A DNA stretch of 64,000 nt from Onchocerca volvulus (GCA_000499405.2 HG738139.1:3018976-3082975); one strand, 5' to 3'. Positions 12,713-26,200 are shown, numbered from the stretch's first letter. Made by a program: numbers and translations. The notes: a model not told the origin generated them from the letters alone.

Positions 12713-15580
12713 TTATTGCTCTTTCAATTGAAGATGAAGAAGAAGAAGAAGAAGCTTCAAATCGAAAAGTGTGAGAGTTGAAACGAGAAGATGAAGAAGC
12801 AGTTTTTATTTTCAAAAGCATTTCATTGCACTAATCGAAAAGATTGATAGAAATTTGAAAAAAAGCAAGTGAGAAATGCGAAAAAAAAAAGAAAGAAAGA
12901 AAGAACTGAAATAATTAAAGCTAATTCTTACAAAAAATTCGAATAGCTTTTTTTTTTAATTCAAATTTATATAAAATGTAAGATATTTTCATACAAATTA
13001 TGTTTTAAAAAAAGAACTAAAAAAGAAAATTGGATTTAAAATTTAAATTTACGAAGCAATCAATATAAAAAAAGCACTATTTTATGCATTTATTTGTTCA
13101 AATTTAATCATTTATTTCATTGGTATTTGATAAATATAGAAAATTTTACAAAGACTAAATTAAATTATATTGATTGAGGATATTTGTTTGTAAAAAATTT
13201 TTTATGAAATAATTTCGTGAAAAGAATAAAACAACGTAAGAATCGAAAAATGTCGAAAATACTTGGTTTTGATCGAAAAGTTTAAAAAATTAGAAATATT
13301 ATTTCAACACTTTTTAGGATAAAATAATACATCTTCATAAAAATCCTGAAAATTTTGACTACAATAATATAGTTTATGGTAATTTTTATATTATTCCAAA
13401 TTACTAAAACACTAGAATCTTAATTCTTAATGCTTGTGATAATTTCAATCCTAATTGTTTGCAGCACTTGAATTCTATCAGGAGAATCCAAATGATGGAA
13501 AAATTTCTGAAATTAAATTTATAATTGAAATCACTTTAGATATTCATGATGAATCATAAATTTAAAAAATGAATATTTAACTAGAATCATTAGTTTTATC
13601 ATGAAATATTAATCAATTATATTGTTATTATATAAACTTATCTCAAAATCGAACTCCACATATTTTACGGTAATTCATTTATTTTATGCCATTTTCGTCA
13701 TATCTCGTAAGCATTAAAATTTATCGTCAAAAATTAATTAAACTTGGTGAAAAATTAAAAAATTTTTGCGATTATTTAAATTCTTCAAGTTATATATAAC
13801 AATTTCAAATATTTTTTTTTAAACATTGCGAGCATTCTGTTAAATCTATTAGTTTTGAAATATAGATAAACTTCAGCAAAAAAAAAAGTGATGTCAAGAT
13901 AGTTATTAATCATTAGGAATTATTTCATCAAACATAATTCCTAAATAAAATGAAAAATTAAATTTAATTTAATGGAGATGATTGTTATCATTCATTATCA
14001 TTCAACTGTATTCATTATCAAATAATACGATTAATGATCATACATTCAATGTTCGGATTATAACTTTTCAGGAAAGTTCATCATTTGAGATGAATGAAGT
14101 TCGCATTGTTGCAGTTGTTTTTCATTTTCGTTCTTTGTAAAATTTTTTTAAAATTATTTTTAAAATTCTACGAGAAAGTAACTTTGGAATGAACAACTTT
14201 ATAACTTTTCTTGTTGTTGTTGTTGTTGATTAGATGTTTGATGTTTTTTACTTGGCCTTTCTGGAGTAGGCACAAATTTTTAATCACAAATTTGAAGCCC
14301 AAAAACTTCAGCAAATAACGAAAAAACATTGAGCCACAAGAATGTTGACCAATGATTTATTTAATAATACTGTCAAATTTGTAAAAATTATTCAAAAATG
14401 ATTTTCGCTTCTATTTATGAGTAATTCATGTTTTAGCTTCATTCAAAGTTATATCATTTAAAATGTTCATTGAATTTACTAAAGAATTCGTTGATAAGGA
14501 ATAATATGTTTCGATAATGCTTCGAGATACTTAAAATATAAAAAAACTTAAAATAGTAATCGTAATATTACAAAATTCAAAATGGGAATTGTAATATCAT
14601 AAAGGTTAAAATAGTGATTGTAATATAATATGGATCAAAATAGGGATCATAGTATCAAAATAATGATTGTGATATCATAAAGTTTTCAAAATAGTAATTG
14701 TAATATCATAAAACTCAAAATAGTAATCATAATATCGTAAAACTCGAAATAGTAATTGTAATATCGCGAAAGAGAATCAGTCATTTTAGTGGTGAGTGAT
14801 CAAAATCAATTATATGATCCCGGACTAGCTAATATTCCTATAAATAGATAAAATATTGAAAAAAGAAAAGCAAAAAAATGACGATATATTGGAAATGAAA
14901 TTTGAAACCATTGTTGGAATAAAATTATGAATAAAATTCAGATTGATACAATTCAGAAAAATTGATAATATTATGATTACAATTAATTACAATTGATTAA
15001 GTTCAAAAGAACAGAAATCAATAATTAATTTTTTCATTTAATTCTTTTTTACTGATAATTGATTGGTTAAATGCATTTACACAATTAATCTGACAGTTGA
15101 AAATTTTATAAAAATTGCTAAAAATAATTGAAAAAATAGTTTTTATACTGAAATTAGTAAGAAATCAGTTATTTTATTAAATATTGGTAAAAAGTTTGAA
15201 AGGAAAAGCAACTAATTATCGAAAAGAAAAAATTTCATTAAATTAAATTAATACGTTTGATGAAATGTTTCATTTTTGAAATTGGCAATTTTCTTTTTAA
15301 ATATGTCAAAAACCGTTTATTTCTTCCTCTATTCACAATCTTTTTTTCAATTACTTTTGAATGATGATAATAACATATGAATCTTTCTCGTATGATAACA
15401 GACAATTTCATGATAACAAGTCGATGATAAGTTGTGTGATAATATGCAGCTTTGTGATAAGTTGTATGATAACATACAAATTCTTGCTATTCTTCATTTA
15501 GCCAAATTTGTATATTTTTTTATAATGCAAGAAATTTCTCATAATTTTAAGGATTACTGTTTCTTTCGTGCTATATTTCA
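12713..15580. other. AT-rich intergenic DNA with a minisatellite
   Basis: No convincing gene. It contains a GAA run (about 12735-12755), a GTT run (about 14209-14229) and the 29-bp minisatellite at 14549-14771. A candidate exon at 13465-13559 has a TTTGCAG acceptor and 31 open codons (ends LDIHDES) but nothing else in support. Confidence 0.5.
14549..14771. repeat. 29-bp minisatellite, about 8 copies
   Basis: Degenerate tandem copies of a unit close to AAAATAGTAATTGTAATATC followed by about 9 more bases. Copies start near 14549, 14579, 14608, 14637, 14657, 14688, 14717 and 14746. Several adjacent copies differ at only a few positions. Confidence 0.85.
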
Positions 15581-15582
15581 GA

Positions 15583-15680
15583 TATGAAATGAATGATATA
15601 CGGTATCATATGGAACTACAAATCTTCTTATCCAATACTGTGGAACAAATACAAATGAACATGAATCCATTTGTAATTAT
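15583..15680 (+). CDS. Candidate internal exon, unknown
   Basis: TATTTCAG before about 15583 and ATAG|GTAACC near 15681-15686 bracket about 100 bases open in one frame. The frame reads YEMNDIRYHMELQIFLSN and onward. The frame stays open past the donor, but there it becomes Phe/Leu-rich and intron-like. No partner exon can be tied to it. Low confidence. Confidence 0.2.
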
Positions 15681-15989
15681 AGGTAACCATTTTCTTTTAT
15701 TTATTCTATCATTGTTGTTGTTTACCATTTTTTGTTTATTCAAATCTATCAATCAATTCAACAATTGTTTATTTGAATGGATTGTTTATCCATTCCTACT
15801 TATTCCAATTTACCTGACAATTTTGAAATGATCGATTGAAATTTTCGAAATAGATCTTATCGTAGTTTATTCATAAATATATTCGAACAAAATGGTTACC
15901 ATCTTATTAGCAAATCGATAAGGTTGCGAAGACCATTTGCTCAGCACGAATGTTCTTTGTTCTCATATCGATGAGTGTGGAAAATTGAA

Positions 15990-16330
15990 AATTCAGAAGT
16001 GAAATCTCAATTCAAAGGAGATATGCCGCTCCGCGGTTCTTGGCATCATCTGCTTGTTTCTTGCCGACCAATTTGTCTCTTCTTGTCCGATTTTAGCTGA
16101 TTTATATGCCACTCTAATATCCCGGTCCACGCGGGTCGTACGGCAACAGGCGAATTCGGTGAAGAGTTTATCAAATATTCAAATTTTTACGAAATATTTT
16201 GCCGGCAAACATGAAATACAATAATTTTGAATAACTAATTCAATGCTGCTTCTCTGAGGTTTTATCGACCAACTCGACTGAGAGCAGCCTAGTCTTTGAT
16301 CTAACCGCGAATAAAGCATTTTAAACTTTC
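15990..16330. other. GC-rich island, possible structured RNA or lost exon
   Basis: This 340-base stretch is much richer in G and C than the surrounding kilobases. It holds several potential stems: ATGCC/GGCAT around 16023-16048, CCCG/CGGG near 16120-16137, and GCTGCT(T)CTC pairing with GAGAGCAGC at about 16242-16288. On the minus strand a frame of about 60 codons is open from about 16172 to a TGA at 15993 (it includes TRVDRDIRVAYKSAKIG). An AATAAA follows near 16310 on the plus strand. I recognise neither a protein family nor an RNA family. Confidence 0.35.
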
Positions 16331-16750
16331 ACATAAATCGCAAGTCTGGATCGATAATTTTCGAATATTGAAATATATTGCTGAAAAATGAATAAAACAA
16401 TTAACAACATATGTTTCTGATTTCACTTTCTTTTTTTTTTTCACTTTAATCTTAAACTTCTTTAATCAAATTTATTCTCTTTCCATTGCATTGCTAAATC
16501 TTGGAAATCAGTTAATTAATTACTCTAGTTAATTATTATTTGAGTATTTAGAAAAATTATATAAGTGATCATTTTTTATTCAATAGATATGTATTTTTTT
16601 TTCGAAATATCTAAAACTCAATTTTGAATTTATCCAGAAGCATTAATTAGATGCAACACTTATTCTATCCGCCAACAAATTTTAGTTGCTATTTCTTTTA
16701 TATTCGTTTTACACAAATTTTTGGATATATCCTTCAGCATCATATATGTA

Positions 16751-16813
16751 AATGACGTCAAACGTGGAATGAATAACGTCAAACGTAAAATGAATGACGT
16801 CAAACGTCAAATA
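16751..16813 (+). repeat. Three 21-bp repeats carrying CRE-like sites
   Basis: Three head-to-tail 21-base units hold TGACGTCA at 16753, TAACGTCA at 16774 and TGACGTCA at 16795, each followed by AACGT. The spacing of exactly 21 bases puts the sites on the same face of the helix. TGACGTCA is the consensus CREB/ATF site. Regulatory use is inference. Confidence 0.6.
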
Positions 16814-19681
16814 AATGAATATAGTAGTGTCTACTTTGAAACTTTGAAGTTAAAAATAAAACCAAATAAACAGTTCAATCCAAAATTAATAAATACTAAA
16901 CAATGTTATCATTTAGATTATGAGCAATCATTTTTTAATTTTTCGAAAATTTATAAAATATTTTTATAATTATGTTGTGAACAAAAAAAAAAAAAAAAAA
17001 TTTCGGATTAAATTCAAATAACTGAAAAATCAAAATTAACTTAAGGCATAAGTATCTTTTCGCATTAGATTTTCAATTCATCCAAATTATTTTGAATCTT
17101 AGAATCTTTTAGCAGACTATTTCTAACTTTCATATTTCATTTCATTCTGTCGTATGAAAAAAAAAAAAAATATTTGCAAATATTAAATTCCAAATTTTTT
17201 AATTCTTTTTTTCCTTTGTAATTTTAAAAATTTCAAAATATTTTGACAAATTACAATTTTAACCGTAGCAATTTCTTCACATACAGAAATAGAAATATTC
17301 TTGCAAAAAAAAGAGAAAGAAAAAGAAGCAAAAAACGAAGCAAAATTTTCGACATAATTTACTAAATGCTTTCGGAACATTTCAAAAAGTTGTTTGAATC
17401 AGTGCAAAAATCTAGTTCATCGGCTTTTCTTTAGAAAATATTTTCGACAAATATATCGTGATGCTTTCCTTTTTTTTTTTTTTGTCTTGTTTTGATACTT
17501 TAATGAGTATTTTTCTTCATTTCAAAGATTTCTTTTTCTTTTTTTGTTTGTTTAAAATGGATCGATTATTATCATTTCCCATTTTATTTTTCATTGGTTG
17601 AAGCGGGAAAAATTAGAATAAAATTGTACAATAAATTATAATCTTTAACAATCAACCATTAAAAATATCATTGCATCGTTATTTGCCCATTTAATTCAGA
17701 ACAAAAAAAAAAAAAAATGAATCATTTTAAATCTTAGAAAAATTGAATGAAAATTACAAATTATAATAAATTTTTTTTTTCGAATAAATTTACTGCTAAA
17801 ATTGCAATTTGAATGATAAGGATAATAATTTCATACAATTGTACAATTTGTACGCTACTGAAATTCATTTTTCAAACATTTTTTGAAAATTTTTGGTTAT
17901 TTGAAAAAAAAGAAGGAAAAATTTGAAATCAGAAATTGAAGAATCGGAAGAATTGAAAAGCGAGGATTTCATGTGATAAATGAAATTTTATGTATTTTTA
18001 GACAGATCATTGTTAAAATGAATTTTTTTCTTTTTTTTTTTTTTTTCTAGTTTAAAATATCGATGATTATATCATCGAATTGTTATAACGTGAACCAATG
18101 TCACTTCAATGCTTCTTTGCTTGTTTCTGTTTTTTTTTTCGAATTTAAAAAAAGAATTTGTAAAGTCAGAAATAGCATGAATCAAAAAAGCTTAAAAAAG
18201 GTTGCTGAAAGCATTTTGGCTTATTCTGACATAAATAAAATATTTATGATTGTTGATTTTCCGAAGCGGAATAAAATATTTCCGGAAATATTCTATACAA
18301 AAGCGGAATAGAATATTTCCGTTCCTTTTTTCTTCCTGTGATAGATCATTCAATGGTTATCAGGAATCGAAATTGATTGGACAAGAATAAATTTAATAAT
18401 CCGGATTATTTCCGGCATTAAGTCATTTAGCTAATTGCAGAAAATGATAGATCCAAATGATAAGAAAGTTTTTCTGATATTAACAAATCACAATCACTTA
18501 TCATCTTATTATATTATCATTTTTTTTTCACCAATTTAATTATATTTTCCTCAATTGCAACAGATAGGACGAAAAAATTCCGTAAATATCAACTTATCGC
18601 AAGTATCAGCTTTACAGGTTACCGTAAATATTAACTTTACGAATTAAAATTATAAATTAATTCGTTATTATTGTTTACTTTTAAATAATTATCTGTAGGA
18701 TATTTTCAAAGGTGGACAAATTTATCAACTTTTCTTGCTTCTTGAAAATTCACATTTCTTTTTACTTAACCTATTCTTGTCATTTTGGAATATTTCATTT
18801 TTTTTTTTGACAATTAATTTCATTGTACTTTTTTCTAAAATCATTCATAAAATCATTTTTATGAATTTATAAATATGTCTTAAAAAAAAGTTTTTATTTT
18901 TATTATTGAATTCCATCTTTATTTTTTGATGATAAATAACATTTAAATTTTTCATAATTTATTTTTATCTCACCTATTTCATTCAACTATTCATACTTTT
19001 CGTCATTTTTAGTTTATTTGATGATGAGCTTTTATTTTTATTTATTGTCATAAATTTTTAACTTGATCAAAGTTACCGTATTTACTCTTTTTAAGTTATA
19101 ATTTTTCGTCATTAACCCATAAATACCTCCCGTAGGATTATTTTATCACTAATATTTCAAGTAATTTTGAAAACTGCGATATACTAACGGAGATGAAAAT
19201 GGGTATGTTTTTCTTATGTATTTACCCAAATATTATCAAAAATAGATAAAATGATTACTAAGTTAGTAACCTGTAAGATTTATTACTCATAAAATGTAGC
19301 TAAAAATTCTTATCTTTAATCTTGCCATTTTTATAACGATTGTTTTGTTATTTTAATCAAATTTTGTTCGATATTTTTATATCTTTGAAAATTTAAATTT
19401 TTGACGCATTTTAAATTTAATTTAACTCATTAATGAATACTAATTTGAAAAAAGGAAGACGTAAGTATGTTAAGAAAGAAACTTTTAAAAAGAGAAAAGA
19501 GAAATCACCTTATTGATTCCTGCATTGAAAATTTTTAATAGATATTTTAAAGTTATCTAAAAATAGAATTTATTATTAATATAAATTTACGAAACGAAGA
19601 TGTTACTAGTGGATAGTTTTTTTTTTAATTAAAACTAATTAAGAACGATGGAAAAAATGAAATAGTAAAACTATGGTATGG

Positions 19682-19704
19682 TTATATATATATATATATA
19701 TATC
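19682..19704. repeat. TA dinucleotide microsatellite
   Basis: About 11 TA units in AT-rich intergenic DNA. Confidence 0.9.
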
Positions 19705-20640
19705 ACGGTGCTGATAGAATTTTCATTAGTAAAAATAGGGAATTGCACTAGCAGAATGATAAATGGAAAATCCATATTCAATATATTCACTTTTTTTTTC
19801 TTTTTTTTTTTCTTAAAATACTTTCCGAGAAAAAAAGAGGAAAATTATATGAAAATGAAAGAAAAAAATTGAATTAAATGGTAGGAAAATTGATGATTTT
19901 CTTCAACATGGTACCACATCTTGATATACTTTTAGAACTATCTGCTGAAATTACTTCAACAAGCCTTTAGAAAGTATTGAATATGAATATTTATTTATTG
20001 ATTTATAAGTTTGAACAATTCTGATCATAAAGTATGCAAAATGATTTGCAAATTATGGAAAATAACATCTGGATAGGATTGTATCTTTTACAATTTTCTT
20101 TCATCAGATTTTTAGTGAAAATATCACATCTTTGAATGTGAAAATTATCATATCTGATTGGTTGACCTTTGAACATCGGTTGAAATTAACAAATTTGTTT
20201 ATAAGTTTGTTTATAAAATTTGTTTATAAGGGATAATCAAAAAGATCTTTTTTACAGTAACTTGCTTTTAACAGTGACTTTTTTTTTCTGTTATATGAAA
20301 TATTTAAATTGCATTCCATAGGTTTGCTCGTTTATCTGGAAGAGCATTATAATCTTGTCAAGCTATAATAGTTAGTTTTTAATATTTATTGAATTTTTAG
20401 GAATGAAAGATTTATTCTTGCATATGTATCATGCCTAATTCAGCCAATCTATAGTATAAAAATGGTTTTTGTTATTTTTAATTTTATAAAATTCAAATTT
20501 TCATCAAAAATTAAGTACCAATTTTTATGTATAATTTACATGATTTGCCAGATTTCTCGAACTGCAATTTTTCAGAGGCTATAGCTTAATCCCTATAAAG
20601 CCTGGAAGTTACTGGGCTATTTTGAGTATTATAAAAGCAT

Positions 20641-22080
20641 TACTATTATCATTATTATCAATGTTATTACTGTATTTGATTACTGTTGTTGTTGCCGTTG
20701 TACTGTAGCCATCATTACTTCATTCTTGTTTGATGGATATGAGAAGATAAGTAAACTGAGGAAATGTAATTTCGTCTTTCTCAAATCATATGGAACGATC
20801 ATCCTGAATCTGATATTACTACTATATCTGCTCTGTATATCAGTATATGTAAATGTATTCATGTAAAATACTTGGAAATTTTCGGTATTTTGATGGATCA
20901 AAAAAAAAAAAAGGAAAAAACGATAAAATGGAAATATCAGAATGAAATTATCTTCGAATGGATGGTATCAGTTTTAATGGAAAAGCCATCTTCAATGTTC
21001 GGAAAATGTTGTTCGTCGTTTTCATCAAATGTGAGCTTAGAAGGAAAGGATGAAGGAAAAATGTCAAGAAAAAGTCGTAAATTATCGCTTTTTTCAGATT
21101 AGAGGATTCTTTTCGAAGATTATAATATTTATTACAGGGTTTAATGGATAGTTTCGTGCTGTGATAGCAAAAGAGATGTGATGATTGTCACCGTTTGTTG
21201 TCATCATTAATTGGAAAAAGAAGGAAGGAAGAGCTGAAAGATACTGGAAAATTTTTGTTGATCCATAGAGATTTGACAGAGGGGATAGGTAATGGTACCA
21301 AAGGATTTTTTGATCATTTCCTGATTGAATGTCCAGCAAATAGTAAAAAATGATATCATTGAGAAAAGTTGAAATGTACTTTCACTTCTATTTCAGTCAT
21401 CATTTTCCTCCAAACTTTCCACCGAACTTGCTTGCTGAGATCATTGTTCGTCCATAGTGAGGGAGACGATTCATCTTCAGTTCATGACTGATTGATCAAA
21501 TGGATTATTCCTTCGATGGTTGACAGGTTGAAACTTCTAGGTCCAACAAACTTGTTGTTTTCTTTCATAATAATATTTCAATCAAAAAAAAGAAGGTAAA
21601 AAAGAAACTTTGAAAGTTTAACAAAGTTAAAATAGGCTATTAAGTATGCTTTTATTGATTTTTATGAATTGTAAGGGAATGAGAGAAGGGAATAAATTGT
21701 GATGATAAAAGAAAGCTGAAGTAGGAATCAGGTTTTATTGGATGAGATTGCAAGGTAATGATAGAGTAGAAGAAGATTGGGAAAAGGAATGAAGTGAAAT
21801 GATGCCATCTTTTGGGAAGTTGAATTTGAAAACTTTCTAAACAAATTAAACCGAAAACTTTCCCGGTTAAAAGAGCCTGGCCGAGCCAAGTCAAATCAAC
21901 TCGTCCATTTGTGAACTGCTTGGGCTAAAATCAAGTACATATCAGTTTATCTCGAAGATAAGATACAAAGAAGGAAGAGAGGGTTCAATCATCCCAGTTC
22001 GTTGAGCTGAGCTCTCTGAAGAAAAATTTACGACATTGTTTTATGGGTTCGGGAGCCAGTTAGCGGCATACATCAAAGAC
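20641..22080. other. Moderately GC-richer upstream region of mab-5
   Basis: Composition rises compared with the left flank. Two coding-like scraps are visible on the + strand: a frame ending at a TAG at 21100-21102 (contains MEKPSSMFGKCCSSF), and a possible exon after TTTCAG at about 21396 that reads HHFPPNFPPNLLAEIIVRP to a stop. They could be exons of an unidentified small gene or 5' non-coding exons of mab-5. I cannot join them. Regulatory DNA is equally likely. Confidence 0.3.
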
Positions 22081-22084
22081 GCTC

Positions 22085-22150
22085 GCATCTCATTGGGCTT
22101 TATTCTCATTGGTTCCTTCACGGGGTAGAGGCGGGGCGCTTTTGATCTTG
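22085..22150 (+). promoter_or_regulatory. Probable mab-5 promoter core (CCAAT and GC boxes)
   Basis: Two ATTGG (inverted CCAAT) motifs lie about 15-20 bases apart, followed by GAGGCGGGGCGC, a GC box. This is the most GC-rich short stretch of the window and sits about 1.1 kb before the Hox start codon. Only the motifs are seen; promoter function is inferred. Confidence 0.4.
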
Positions 22151-22199
22151 CCGATCGAGAGGATGAAAGAAAGTTAGATCGAGCTGGAGATGATCGGAG

Positions 22200-22500
22200 A
22201 GGTTATCAGTGAAGGAGGTGGAGGAAAAGGAGGAGGAGGAGGAGGAGGAAGAGGAAGGACTCGTACTATTCTGACCGATCATCATCACGATGACGACGAG
22301 GACAACGACGACAACGACGATAGGAGACAAGGAGGCGGAAGACGAAATGTTGTTGGCAAGAGCTTCCTGCAGAATTGCAGGCAGCACTGCATGCTGCAGT
22401 TCGCCCTGCTCTACCATCCCATCCGAGCAGAGGCACGAATAGCACGCCCTATTATTATTATCATCATAATCATCGTCATCATCATTCTCATTATATTATC
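22200..22500. repeat. GGA, GAC and ATC/ATT low-complexity tract
   Basis: A GGA-rich purine run (22205-22258), GACGAC/AACGAC repeats (22285-22325) and ATTATT/ATCATC repeats (22447-22500). Between them lies a cluster of interleaved palindromes around CTGCAG and GCATGC at 22366-22403. The tract makes long open frames on both strands (Gly, Asp, Ile or Ser runs), which are artefacts. Confidence 0.8.
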
Positions 22501-23164
22501 AATTAGGTACCTTACAAATGGTACCATTAACTTCAACCTTCATTTGAAATTTATCCCAAATTACCCCATTTATTGCACCATCCAATAATTCTGATGAAGA
22601 TTTAAGGATGTCATTTTAATTGATGAAATGTGAAGAAAGATGAAAATTAGAAGGATGGGCTTAGAGATAGTTTATGATAACTGATAAAGAGAGTTCAGGA
22701 ATTTGTCATTTGTTTTTTAAACTTTTCGCTCTTTGAAGATTTTTTCTCTTCGCTTTCTTCAAATATGCCACCTCTCTCGTAACCTCTCTCTTTGTCCTTC
22801 CTTTCCATATATGTGATTATCACATGTAAATGAACTATAAACATCTTAAAACGACAATATTTATCATTACTCGAAAATAGTTAAAAACAATTTTTTAAAG
22901 ATTTTCTTTTTCTTTAAATTTATCATCATTTTAAGATAGTTATATGCAATTTTTAAAGTTTGCTTGAAGCATGAAATGACATTTTAATAAGAAATAATTA
23001 AAAATTGTGATTGTAAATGTTAATTGTTGCTTAAATCTATTCCTCTAAATCAAAATATTCATTATTGGAATGAAATCCAGTTCCGATCACTTGTTACAGA
23101 TTTGATCATGATCATAATTGATCAAACTGAATGAAATTATAAAATCATTTTGGAATAGGTAGCA

Positions 23165-23172
23165 ATTTTACA
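23165..23172 (+). promoter_or_regulatory. Splice acceptor before the mab-5 start codon
   Basis: TTTTACAG ends 34 bases before the ATG, and an in-frame TAG lies between them at 23195-23197. In nematodes this position is usual for a spliced-leader trans-splice site. It could also end a 5' UTR intron. Confidence 0.5.
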
Positions 23173-23206
23173 GGCCGGATAATACATTATACGGTAGTCC
23201 ACGTCG

Positions 23207-26200
23207 ATGTATCCTAGTTGGCAAACTCCCGATGATTCGCCTACCGTACAACCCTACTGGAGCCAACACGTTAATCAAGCGACCAGTGCCGCAGCTACGC
23301 ATCAGAAAGTTGCGGTTGCAGCGGCAGCTTATGATCCGTTACTGTATCCGGCCCAAAATTATATGAATAATATGAAAAATATGCTTGGAGCTGCTGCACA
23401 ATGGGTTGAATCATCGAGCACGTAAGCTATCGTATCTTCTGTAGTATTTTTTTTTTTTTTTTTTGTTAAAATTTTGATGAAATTATTTGATCGAACAAAT
23501 TACTATCATTTTAGGAAATAATTGCTTCAGACAGCTAGTACTGCAGCAATCAGCAAGTATGAGAATTACTGAATTAAGTTATCAGCTTAACTAGCTGATA
23601 AGCTGATAACTAAAAAACTTTATTTAACTTTGCTTACGATATCATCAATCCTTATTCAAACCCAAAGCATCTTATGCAATCCGAACATCTTTCATTTTTT
23701 TTTCTGTTTTTCTTTTGGTTTCTTTTCTTTGCTTTTTTTTTTCAAATAAATATGCTTTAATAATATAAATTTATCCTTTTCTTATTTTCTTATTTCATTT
23801 TCCTAGTCATAAATTGATAATAACAATAACAATAACATAAAAAAGAATATCAATTCTACTTATCAGTACTATCATTCGATAATATTACTTCAAATAAATT
23901 CTAATTTCTTGAAGAAATGAGTTTCTTATTTATGGAATGGGAAATTATTGGATCCATAAAAATGAATAGATTTGTGAAAATGATTTTCAATTTTTTTCTT
24001 CGTCATATTTACTCCCGTAAGTTGATTATTGAAAACGGGTCATTTAAGAAGTTTCCTTTTTTTTTTTTCTGAATCACCTGTATTCGAAAAAAAAAAGCTT
24101 TTGTCAGAAGAAATGTAAGGTCAAGAAAGATTGAAAAAATTTGAAATTAAGACTAGGAATTTCAAAATTTAATTAAAAGTTGAGATTAAATAATTTAAAC
24201 CATAAAAACTATTTTATATTCAATTTGGGTTGTTTCAAGCTGCTTAACAGTTCCTTTTGATTTTCCTATTTTTTTATCGTATAAAATAAAATACATTGTA
24301 ATGATTTTATCAATTTATGAGTAATTTTTTCGAAAATTTAAATTTTGCAACGATTAGCACAAAATTTTGAAAATTTCCGACATTTTTTTCGGTTATTTCA
24401 ATAAACTATTTGAATATTTCTCATAGAGAATTTTTTGTTCTATCAAGCATAAATGAAATAAAATTTCCAATTTTAAAATATGATTTAAAATTTGCTTTTT
24501 TCACAATTTCCACATTTTTAAGGGAAAAAAAAAATCATGAAACATATTTCGATAGGTGGTTGTTGTACTGCCATGAACTGGTTTTTTTTTTTTTTTTTTT
24601 AACTCTAAAATGAAATAATGAAAAATGATTGGTCTCAACTGTCAGCAGCCTTTTTTGATGCTTCACCCGAAATTAAATCATTATTAATCAACATATTACA
24701 AATTATCAAAGAGAATATATTTGTTTGTAAAATTTGTTTTTAAAATTTCACTTTTTTCATCTTCCGAAACAGTTCGTTATTTTGCCATTCTTGCAATTAA
24801 ACTAATTAACTCATTGCAATAAAAAATATCTTAGTACTTGCATATTTAAATAATCAAATTTGTAATAATAATTTCATGATTGTGTATTTCCGTACACATA
24901 AAGTGAATTGTAGAATGTCATCAGAATTATACAGTATATATAAGTACAGTATTTTATAGTATCATATTATATTTCTTTAATATTTATTAATAAATAATCT
25001 GTTTAAATTCATCAAATGAACTTCTACATAGGTATACTGTCAATAAACGTATTATCGTTTCATTCTTATTTTTCTAAAATTTGGTAAAAATAATAATATC
25101 ATTTTACAGTATATCTAATTTGAAAAAATAGGGAAGTATTTTGTTTTAGCAAAGCATTTTAAAAATCTTAAAAAATTTCAAGTTGACTTTTTATTATAAA
25201 TTTCAATTTTCTAAATATTCTTATATTGTGTTTGCTGAAGAAAAAAAAAAATTTCAAATTGCAATGATTATAAATTATTCTAGAGATACTGTATGATGTT
25301 ATTATCATTAACTTTAAAAAAGTCAATATTCATCATATGCTAGTTTTATGATGTATTTATATACGACAATATTCGTAAATAAGTTATTTCAATCATGGAA
25401 TAGCTTTTATGGCATGCTGTCAATGAATTTATTATTGTTTACTAAACAACTTCTTGAATTGATTTAATGAAGATTATTGATAATATTTTGCAGTAATTTG
25501 AAAATTAAGGAAATATTTGTTTTAGCAAATTACTTTAAAGCACCAAATATATTTCGAAAATTAAATAAAGAATTGAATAAAGTATAAGAATACTGTATTT
25601 GGACTCTTTGCAAATTATGATATATTATTTTTTCAAAGATCCTATTATCATCAACTTTTACAAATCAATATTCAACATATGGCAGATTTATGGCATATTT
25701 ATATATTACATTATTTATCTGTAAAAAAATAAACAACTTGTATTTATTTTTATTTACTTGTAAAATTAATCATGAAGAATTTCGTCATATTGATTAAATT
25801 GATTATTAATTACATAGAAATGCAAATATTCTTTACCTTTCTTTCTTCCTTTATTTTTCCTTTTTTGCATTAAGGAAAGAAAATTATTTGAAGAATTTTT
25901 GTTGAAAATATTTATCAATAAATATTATTCATCATGTTTATTTATAGCTTGAGATCATGAAATAAATCAATAATCAATGCCCCGAAAAAATTTTGAATCA
26001 TTTATTTTTGACATCCAATGATCGATTGAGAAAATGTGAGCGAAGTTTTACCCTCCGATTGTTGTTTGTGAGAGAAGTTGATTGAATCTGAACCCTTAGA
26101 AAACGTATATAATTTACTTTTTATTGCACATTTACGACCTGCCGAACTGTTCAATTATTTCTACTATCGACTTTTCTCTCTTTCTTTTCTTTTCACATTT

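Larger units (their letters stand above)
15690..20640. other. Intergenic DNA with one structured GC-rich island
   Basis: Mostly AT-rich. The exceptions are the GC-rich island at 15990-16330 (listed separately), three 21-bp repeats with TGACGTCA sites at 16751-16813, and a TA microsatellite at about 19682-19704. Other open frames are poly-T or poly-A artefacts. Confidence 0.5.

Noticed and set aside
22118..22588. Overlapping open frames of 99 and 132 codons on opposite strands
   Set aside because: They consist of Gly, Asp, Ser, Val or Ile runs made by GGA, GAC and ATT/ATC repeats; the region is better explained as promoter and low-complexity DNA.
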